A stretch of 64,000 nt of DNA. Source: Elysia crispata (Eukaryota > Mollusca > Gastropoda > Plakobranchidae). The DNA is taken from positions 1,457,501-1,521,500 of the forward strand of contig JAWDGP010005301.1 of the NCBI GenBank assembly GCA_033675545.1, written 5' to 3'. The position numbers and the translations under genes are program-made. The notes beneath the pieces were generated by a model that worked only from the letters and a program-made list of their open reading frames with translations, searched no databases and was not told where the DNA came from. Every line of letters begins with the position of its first letter. The stretch's first letter is position 1. Shown one piece after another: positions 54,501-64,000 of the stretch.

Positions 54501-55073
54501 TGAAAATAGGGATAATGCACACAGTTCCTACAAGACACGAAAAACTACATCATGAGGTCTCCAAAACAATGGAACGATATCTCTAATGCGCTCTTTGTTG
54601 GTCCTCAGAGAGCTTGCCTCTCTTTTTGTTATTTGACACTAGATTTATCACGAGAGTTGTGGAAAGAGATAATTATTTTGCGACACAATAGAAACAATGT
54701 GGGTAGGCAAAACGCGTAACGGAAGAACTCATGATGAAATGTCTCTAGCCTTTCAAAAATTCTGAAAAACGATGACATTAAGATGGTCATAGAAAATAAT
54801 ACCTAATCAATACACAGTGGACTAGCTGCACGTGTGTTTCCCTTAAATTATACCCTAAAAATTTCGAGTCATTATTTCCACGTTTCGCCCACGCAATAAA
54901 ACAGATTTAAATTTTTCACCGACTTGCTTTCATCATGTTTACTAGAATTCCTCGTGAACATTCAAAAACCCTTGCAACGTTTATGCAAAAAAAAAAAAAA
55001 AAATCCTGAATGAGTGAACTTTTACAGTTCGTGTGTGAGAGAGCAGTGATTAAGAATGTGCATATGAGTGGTT

Positions 55074-55075
<2 letters not shown>

Positions 55076-55163
<88 letters not shown>
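55076..55163. repeat. (AG)n microsatellite
   Basis: About 43 uninterrupted units. Confidence 0.95.
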
Positions 55164-55167
<4 letters not shown>

Positions 55168-55561
55168 GGGTGGGGGCACTTTTCGGAAATACGCTTAATG
55201 CAGCTGTGGTGAAGTGACATGCCGTGCTAATGTTGTGGCTATCGGCGGGGGCGAGTTTCTACGAGATGGCTGTATTCAACTATTAATGTTCAAAGATCTT
55301 AAGAATAGACATTTTGCAACCCAAATTTCATTTCGTTCATCAACATCAGAGACAATCCTAATGGTCATGCAGTTGTTCGCAATTTGCTACGAAAAGGACA
55401 AGGCAAATCTAGTTTTTTACCTATCTACACGATTCAATATCAACTTTCAAAACCCCATGGCATGTACACTAAAGTGGGATTACCTCGCCCGGTATTCCAT
55501 CCCATCTCTCTCTATCTATCTCTATTTCCACTTTTCTGTATCGTTTTCTTTCTTTCTCTGT

Positions 55562-55709
<148 letters not shown>

Positions 55710-56544
55710 TTCATCATCGACATGTCTCTTATGCAGGCTTCATTTTCTCTCATGGTCTGGCAAAAGCCCATTTTGTTATTATATCAGTCTCTAAAAACAA
55801 CAGAGCATTGGAGAATTTTTTTAGTTGAGTGTGAAAGTCAAGATGATTAAATTCTCAAATATAAATCGGCATCTGCGCTTCTTTTCCAAGCGATTTGATA
55901 TTCAATGACTCCATTGTAAAATTCTAAAGCTTAAAGAGGAAAAAAAAAACATATGAAGGACAATAAGATAACTAATACACGTTCAAACTGTGTTTAAACA
56001 ATATTTGAAAACGAGCTTACAATTTGTTTTTTGTTGGTTCCTTAAGGTTTTATACACCTGCTATCGTTGGAGGGAAAACACTTTTAAGTACATGTAGGGA
56101 GAGAATCTAACAAAAGCACATAAAAATAGCATCCATCTATTAACATTAAATTTGTTGATCATTTTCGGGAAAAGACATAATTGTTGCGCTTCTTTGATGC
56201 TTGTTATTTTGTTATGGAATCAATGTTCTACAAAACAATATAGCCCCGAATAGGAATTTTAGCTAAAATTTCACGCTTTTAAAATGGTCTGTTGAACGAT
56301 AAAATATTTTTTCTACTTAATCCATGGTGAGCATATTACTCCAATTTAATTAGACATAATAACACATTTGTATTGATTAACTTTTCGGATAAAAAATATA
56401 CCGATGGCAAAAAGGGAAAACTGATTATGTAATGAGTCATCTTTTCGTATCTGTCGCCATTTCTCCTCTCCGTCCCATTCTCATTGCGTTAGCGCTGAAG
56501 GACATTGTTAGCGGACCGGTGCAATGGCAACTGGAGGAAGAGCG

Positions 56545-56619
<75 letters not shown>
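56545..56619. repeat. (GA)n microsatellite
   Basis: GCGA units leading into about 35 GA units. Confidence 0.95.
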
Positions 56620-56623
<4 letters not shown>

Positions 56624-56789
56624 AGATGATGATGACTTCGATCGAGTTTGAGTGCGTGGGCCGAGGACGTGGGAGGTTGTTAGATACACACACTGTAAAT
56701 CTGGTGGAAGCTCGACAACCCATAAATTGCTGAAAGAGCTCGACGATCAGTTCCAACATAAAGTGGTAACTTTCTACTACTAAACATAG

Positions 56790-56850
<61 letters not shown>

Positions 56851-56917
56851 GAGGGAGAGACAAAGGCAAAGACAGAGAGAGAGAGAGTGTGAGTGTGTGC
56901 GTGTGTGTGTGTGTGTT
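56790..56917. repeat. (GA)n ... (GT)n compound microsatellite
   Basis: GA units to about 56846, degenerate GA/GACA, then GT units to 56917. Confidence 0.92.
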
Positions 56918-57413
56918 TTGGATCAGTAACAGAAAAGAGCTTTTGAAATTATTTGCTTTGCAAAATTCGAAATCCAACACTTACGTATTCTAGAGTTTAC
57001 TCCAAAGTTCCTTAGATGCGTTAGGCTAATCATTAGCAAATCAGAAGCAAGAGTCAATTATAAACAAAAACAAATTACTAAATTCTCTTAGTGGTGTGGG
57101 CGGCAACGTGGGACAAATATTTAGAATCGAGAAAATAATATAATTCCCCAAAACTGAAAGAAAACCCACACAACTGAGTGTTTATACACACATGCAAATG
57201 GCCAAGAAATGTCAATAAATTGACCCATATCGTTAAGTACGAGACAGCAGTGCCATTATCTGACGTCAATGATGGAAAACGAGGACAAAAGCTGGACGCA
57301 GGAAAACAAACTGGCACCGCCCATTTGGCTCAATTATACTGTCACACGTACACACTGAACCTCTCTTGTTATCTATCGATTTAATTATAATTTTATGCTA
57401 TTTTCTTGTGTCG

Positions 57414-57414
<1 letters not shown>

Positions 57415-57492
<78 letters not shown>
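57415..57492. repeat. (CT)n microsatellite
   Basis: About 38 CT units ending in a C run. Confidence 0.95.
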
Positions 57493-57494
<2 letters not shown>

Positions 57495-60400
57495 CCTTCT
57501 CTCGTACGTATGACAAGGATTTAGAAATGTGTTTTACCAAAGCTCTTTATGACTTGTCACACGATGTGCTACAGAATTAAAGACTTCGTCTCATAAACAT
57601 TTTTCGTCCCAGACCTTTACAGTTGCAAAAGCAAAATTTTATCCATCATGATGTCTTACGATTCCGACATCTTTGCATTTTTTAAACAATGCAGTATTTT
57701 TTTTTATTTATTAGAACAAGACTGAATACCGCATATCTTTGCTCGAGAAAACGCTAGTGTTGCCTGTCTATGCAATAAAACTAACGAGTTCTTTTCAATA
57801 AAGACTTGCAATCACTTGAAATATGGAAGTAACTATGATATAAAGCAACCAAGAGGGCGGAATTAATCCCGAGCTTCTTTCTTTCAGCTTCAAGAAAACT
57901 TTATAAAGAAAAACATCATTGGCTAATAACATCAACCAACAAAGGAATGAAAAGGCGCCCACACGCCCGATAAAAAAAATTGATATGACTTGATGAGATT
58001 AATAAAGGGTGCAAATAATTTGTCAGGATAAGATATCTGGGAGCAAGTTATCACATTATTTAATTTTTTTTTTACTTTAGTATTTCTCATTTACATATAA
58101 TGTCAATGATCGTGAGTATAGTTAAATCAGGGAAGGACTTTTTTTATCTCTTTGTAATAAACAATGTTTAATTCTTTATAAATTACGTTACAATGTATTA
58201 GGTTTGTGTGAATTAAATAATATTGTAAAGACCAAGAATTATGTGTATAAGATAATTTTAGTTCTCTGGTGAGCGTAAAGGAGGGATATGTTATGGCTTC
58301 CATCATGACCCGATGTCCTTGTCTCAGTCAGCGGTCACCGGCTAGCCAGGGCTGTACCCAGGCTTAGCTCAGAAAGCCGTGGGCGGGCCAGCAGCATGAG
58401 GTGACTCATCCCCTCGCGCTGGCGACAGGGGACACATGCACGTGCGATCACAACCAGGCCCCCCTCCCCTTTTCCCCCTCACGCCCTATCTCAGTCGAGA
58501 GTTGGTGTAGCTACACACAGACACACGCACACGCAAATTCACTCAGATGGTTTTGTTGAAAGTGGATGGAGGAGAAAGCATGAGTATGAGGAGTTGGAGG
58601 TTATCTAAAGGCATACAAGATGTCTTCGAAACTAAAATGTTTCAATTTATTCTTAGCTGCTGAAGAGTAAATATATAGAAACCCTATAAGTTTAAGCTTT
58701 TATTATAAATTTATTATCGATTTTCACTTTTCAATATCTATCAGAGATGTCAAGAATATACATCGCCTACTATAATTTGTTATGCTACATTTAAATATTT
58801 CAGTCGTAATCAGAAATACAAAATATATATATTAAAAAAATGACCAAAATTGGAACTTTGGATAAGCAGACATTTTTCCTTGTATTCGGCCTAACGTTTA
58901 AATCTAAGTTTCAATACACTATGGCTCCATACTTTATTTTTAGAGTATAATCAATTAGAAGCAATTGATTTTTGAAGAGTGAAGTTAAATATTTCCTTTT
59001 TTTCTCTTCCGTTTTATTTATGCAGGATTAAATATTTCGTCCGGGTCTGCGACATTTCTCTTCTTTTGGTTTGCAGCAACATAGGATAATGTAAGAAATG
59101 AGTTTTACTATTTTCAGAGCAATATCGAATGATGCATCACTTTAAGTGTGTAGGCCTGAATCGTGCAATAAGCTAAGTGGAAAGATCTACGCTATACAGG
59201 GAAACAAAGTGCCATCTTAAATGGTTATATGACCTCCGTGACTGTGAGATTTTTCGCTTTTGTCATTGCATGCGATTCTCAGAAACGAGTAAGTAATACA
59301 ATTGCTGGAGTCAAAAAACTCCAACCCACACGAGTAGGCTATTGCCTATATTGCGACTCTAAGGCTAATAGTGAGTGGCAGTCACACAGCAGCAGCTGGT
59401 GCTCAGGCCTAGGGAGAGGATGGGCGCTGGATCAATACAGTATGGTCGATAAGAGAAGAAGCAAAATCAACAAGGAGCCTAGCACTAGACCATCTTTAGT
59501 TCCGTTGGCAACTTGATACTTAAAGTAAATGTCTGGCACCCGCTCTAATTGAGTTACATATCGCACATATCAAATTTTAAAGATGTTAAAAAGTACAATA
59601 AATGCTTTTTTCCACTTCTATGTGTTAATTCTATAAAATAACAAGACTTAATAGATCGATATGGGAAATATTCGAAAAAAGAAAAGAGGAAATAAACCGC
59701 TCCAAAAACCTCCCCCCCCCCCCCCACCTTCCCTCCAAATCCAGTTATCCGCTAGATATCCGCCTCATTAAGAGTCCATGTATTTAGAAACAAATGACTT
59801 GTCATCCTGCTCATAATATTATAGACCAAGAGATAGTTCAACCGGTGTTTCTTTATTTTAATGTAAAACTAGTTTTTAAAAGAAGACAAAAGAATACTCC
59901 ATCTCTTGCATTTACAGTGAATCTTTAAATTAAAGAAAAGAAAAATATTTTCCCTGAGCTTAATTTTCATACAGAATTCAATATGAAGGGAATGCACTTT
60001 ATAAGTGAGAATGGCTGCAAAACTAACAAGCTTTTTTAGTGTTTCATTTTTTTTTTGTTTAAATAGACTCAGCGGCTTTTTCTTTAATAATTCATGATCC
60101 TTTGAACTACAAAATAAAGAGAACAGTTTTACGATAGCCGATCTTGTATCTTTGAGAACGAAACAATAGCGCACAATCCGTAATACTCTAAGGCTTGATG
60201 ACCTATGTTGAGGATAAGAGTGTATTAAAATGCTAATTGCCATCGTAAAGACAAGTGGAATTTGTGGGCGTTGCAATCCGTCACCGAGATCGTTACTAGT
60301 TCTATGTGATCACCCATCCCAGCTTCAAGGATGAAAGCCATGGTGCAGTGCATGATGAATGGACCGACCATTGAAACAAGAGGGTCACGATGAATGGGCT

Positions 60401-61431
60401 ATGTATGAGAGACGCGTTCACATTCATTTGTTATTCATACGCGTGCGTAGGAGTAGCGCCCCTTCCATTTTCGCATGGCGCACTGATGTTATACATCTAT
60501 GTGGTTGTCTTGTCTACTCCACAAGATTAATAATGAAAAAAAGGTGCGAGTGTGTGTAGAGAAACGGGCGTGTGGCGTGAGGGTGCGCGTACACGGAGTT
60601 TCGGTAGTTTCTGGGCTGCATTGAATTTTAAAAAAAATATTTATATAATTTTATAAAGACGGTGGGCAACAGAACGTAATGTCATGTTGAAAATAAGAGT
60701 TGAATACTGTTGCCTTAATAGCTATCGCGTAGCGTTGGTCAAGTTTGACCTGCAAATCGTAATTATGTAAAAATTGAAGCAACGACATTACGTACCTAAA
60801 TAACGGTCAAAGATGACTAATTACATGATATCAGTGGAGGCGGAGGGAAAAACGGGGAATAATAAGAGCTTTATTGAAAAAAAAAATAATGTTATGTTCA
60901 TCACGGTTAAAACTGGAAAGACTTCTTACAATCAGTTTGAAAAGAGCAACAGTCATACATCTGTATTGTAAAGCTGACCAGCTTCATCTTCACCCATTCA
61001 ATCTGGCCACAAGACACCTCAAACTTCAAAACATGAGTGTTTAAGGCTTAGCACCCCACTAAGAACCTGATCGTGGCTGTGACAGCTGAATTTGCCAGAG
61101 CTATTGGATCTTATTCGGTTGTCTGCATCGCTGCAGTGGAAGAGGATGGTTGAAGACTCACAAAAGTGGCAAAACTATTTTCGGAGTTGCATGCCCATGA
61201 AATATAAACGAGTGAAGGAGAATGAATTCGACATACTAAAGCGCGCCGAGTTACTCCCAGCAATAATATTTAAGTAGGCTCATGTGTAAGCGAAGCCATT
61301 TTCAGATTTTTCACCATTATGAGAGGCAATTGGAGGTCAGTTGTGTACTTGGGGACAGTAATAATGTATTATTTGATCAATTCTTCCAGCAGAAGAAAAA
61401 AAAGAGATGAAAATTGGACATTTGTCCCTCT

Positions 61432-61432
61432 C

Positions 61433-61522
<90 letters not shown>
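61432..61522. repeat. C-run plus (CT)n microsatellite
   Basis: About eleven C, then about 39 CT units. Confidence 0.95.
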
Positions 61523-61524
<2 letters not shown>

Positions 61525-61909
61525 TTTTTATTCCCGACAAAACATATGCGATCAGTCTGAGGTGATCGGAAAAAAAAATAGGGCCTTCTTTGCAAAAGCA
61601 CGCTGGGTCTTCAAAATAGCTTTTTTTTTTTCTAAACACAATTGCGTCTACCCCAGCTGTATTCGATGCTCAACTAGGATTTCTTCTTGGTTTCCAAATA
61701 GTACGCATTAACATAATGACTTTTTCTAAAAGGGTTGTTAAACATGTGAGCAGTGGATGGTATAAGTAAATCACATTAGGAGGCCATAAACAAAGTACTC
61801 GGTCAATGCCTTCAGAGGTCGTACGAGGAGGAAAACATCAGTGTGTAATTACACCGATAGTATTATCCATCATTTTTTGGCATAAACATTCAAACGTTGC
61901 TTTTGGGTG

Positions 61910-61912
<3 letters not shown>

Positions 61913-61989
<77 letters not shown>
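61913..61989. repeat. (GA)n microsatellite
   Basis: About 37 GA units. Confidence 0.95.
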
Positions 61990-61992
<3 letters not shown>

Positions 61993-63146
61993 GAGAGATA
62001 ATCATGAAAAGAACATAGTGGGCATGCGGCAACAAAAAATATAAGTTATAGAATGTGAAATTCAATAGCAATATAAAATACATTTTCATAAGTTTAACAA
62101 TTGATCCTGATGAAGAGGAATATTGTGAGCCTTTATATTTCAGTATGTTCATTTTGTTTTTGTTGTAATAAGTAATTTAACAGCAATTAATCAGCAAAAC
62201 ACACGATGGCACGTGCACAGAACAGCCAGGTAGTCTTTTCTGACATTATGTCATATAATAAAATCTACATAAAACTGTCTCGATCAGGAAAGCTGTGTGG
62301 ACGTTCGTGGCTGATGGAGTACAGTTAATGTTTACAGTCTAAAGGCTAAGAGTAATTATCAGATATAGGAAGAGAAAGAAATGAGGGCAGGTGTGAAAAG
62401 GATCAACCAATGAGTTTTGCTAGCGGGTGAGTAAGTTATGGGTAAAATTAGAAGAAAAAAAATACACCGCAATCGGAATACTTAACCGCAGGACTACAAA
62501 GATGCGGGCAAAGTACGTTGATAGGAGCGAGGGAAGAACTAGACACGACAAAGATGTATACAGTAGTGCACAAAAGGAAAAATAAATAGGAGCCATGATG
62601 GTGAGCTGGATAAGAAATGTATATACTGGAAGAAAGGCAAATAAGTATAGATAGAGAGATAGATAGGCATAGTCATAAACATTAAACTGATAGCGAAGTC
62701 ATTATGGACGGACCGGAGCAGGCAGGAATGGTGTCAGAAGGGAACAAAATCTGTTATCGTCCACTGTTTTGTCGTGAGTCAAGATAAGGCTCAGGATGAA
62801 ATACCTCGAACAAGTACACACACACTCACACCGATCCTGTTGTTCAAATTTCATTGCACGGCATCAGGTCGTGGGACTGTCAAAGACACGGCTAGATCCA
62901 TACTTCAAATAAATTTAGACTTCCCAGTGACATTTTAGCACTGATGTTATTCCACACTGACTACTGAAGAGCCTAAAACTAGGTATTTTCACCCATAAAG
63001 CTTTATTTAGAATATAAAAATATCATAACCTGAAGTAGAGGATGGTAGCAAACGTGGGTGAATTGGGTAAAATTCCTACGCCCACGTGATATCCACCTGA
63101 CAAATGAGGTTATTCATACTTCTCTGTCTGTCTACGTCTGTCTTCT

Positions 63147-63149
63147 CCC

Positions 63150-63186
<37 letters not shown>

Positions 63187-63212
63187 TTTCTCTCTCTCTC
63201 TCTGTTTCTCTC
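63147..63212. repeat. C-run plus (CT)n microsatellite
   Basis: A run of C, then CT units interrupted by GTTT. Confidence 0.92.
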
Positions 63213-63477
63213 AATTCTTTCTTTTGCTCTTCACCGATACAAGATGGTTTTATGTGTAAACATAAGTCGTGGGCAGATTTTATTTCAGTTTCCTTTTTTT
63301 TCTGCTTATGAAAAGTTCTGATTTAAAAACAAAGTTGAAAAAAAACGGAGATAGAGAGAGGGAGGGAGGGGGGTGGAAGCAAAAGTGAAAAAGAGAGAAT
63401 GAACAAGGAAAGGAAAAGGAGAGGAAAGGAGAGCTCCGAAAGAACAGAACGTGTGAGGAGCCTAGGGAGTGAGATCG

Positions 63478-63478
<1 letters not shown>

Positions 63479-63572
<94 letters not shown>
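63479..63572. repeat. (GA)n microsatellite
   Basis: About 46 GA units. Confidence 0.95.
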
Positions 63573-63576
<4 letters not shown>

Positions 63577-64000
63577 CGAGGCTATTTTAACATTGACTGT
63601 CAAGAACAGAGAAGGAACAGACGTCGCACGTGAGCACTGTGCAGTAATCAATGACCGTCCTTGTTGCAACCACCCACTTGGTGCAGTTTTGGAGGAAGGC
63701 AAAAAAAAAAAAAAAAAAAAATGAAAAGAAAACAGACTGAAATGCAAACCCGGGTATACTGGCTATTTTAACCAACATTTCAATTATTTATCTGATCTCC
63801 GTGACAAGGAAAAACGAAAAAAAAAAAATATTGCTTTTAATGACCAAATTTCATAGAATTCTCCACATTAGGTTTAAAGTAATATGAGACTCACTGCTGA
63901 GTCGCTGCTGCGAATTTTTTCCCTCAAATTGAATATATTATAGAGGTTTTTCCCACACCGAAACCCTTGAAGAGAAAGGGATATCTTTTTAATATTATCA

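Noticed and set aside
59229..59516. 95-residue + strand frame
   Set aside because: No motif recognised and no exon signals; too weak to call a gene.

Overview
This window is nuclear DNA of an animal, most likely a mollusc and possibly a gastropod. The genes are small and intron-rich, with GT/AG splice sites after pyrimidine tracts. The DNA is AT-rich, holds many long microsatellites and is full of degraded transposons. The nearest relatives of the protein pieces are metazoan. The species is an inference; I ran no search.

Three cellular genes can be read. (1) A canopy-family gene (CNPY2-like) on the + strand, five coding exons at 13078-21462: an ER protein of 224 residues with a signal peptide, six saposin-type cysteines, a very acidic tail and a C-terminal RDEL. 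(2) TOMM7 on the + strand, three tiny coding exons at 29950-30043, 32983-33031 and 34763-34778: the 52-residue TOM-complex subunit Tom7. No single open reading frame shows it. (3) The 3' part of a MAP-kinase-phosphatase-type dual-specificity phosphatase on the - strand, exons 44848-44629 and 41705-40567: complete catalytic domain plus a long Ser/Pro-rich tail. Its N-terminal (rhodanese) exons were not found and probably lie beyond the right edge.

Mobile DNA occupies much of the rest. The best preserved is a 2,997-bp pogo-superfamily transposon (44958-47954) with matching terminal inverted repeats, a TA target duplication, nine copies of a 16-bp subterminal motif and a transposase broken only by one extra base in a homopolymer. 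It sits 109 bp upstream of the phosphatase catalytic exon. A Merlin/IS1016-type transposase with one frameshift lies in TOMM7 intron 1, beside a 280-bp palindromic element. Degraded LINE reverse-transcriptase pieces lie at about 8.7-10.6 kb (interrupted by a hAT fragment), 26.4-27.0 kb and 33.4-33.75 kb. Two copies of one short inverted-repeat element sit in opposite orientation at 23.7 and 39.4 kb.

Layout: 1-13 kb, a GA tract, a 1.7-kb CTT array, gene-poor DNA and the LINE/hAT fossil; 13-22.3 kb, the canopy gene; 22.3-29.9 kb, intergenic DNA with microsatellites and a truncated LINE; 29.9-34.9 kb, TOMM7; 34.9-40.5 kb, intergenic; 40.5-44.9 kb, phosphatase 3' exons; 45-48 kb, pogo element; 48-64 kb, no recognisable exon, many GA/CT and AT tracts, possibly phosphatase intron. 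The three genes have unrelated jobs (ER folding, mitochondrial import, MAPK signalling) and nothing shows that they work together. I found no undescribed multi-gene system.
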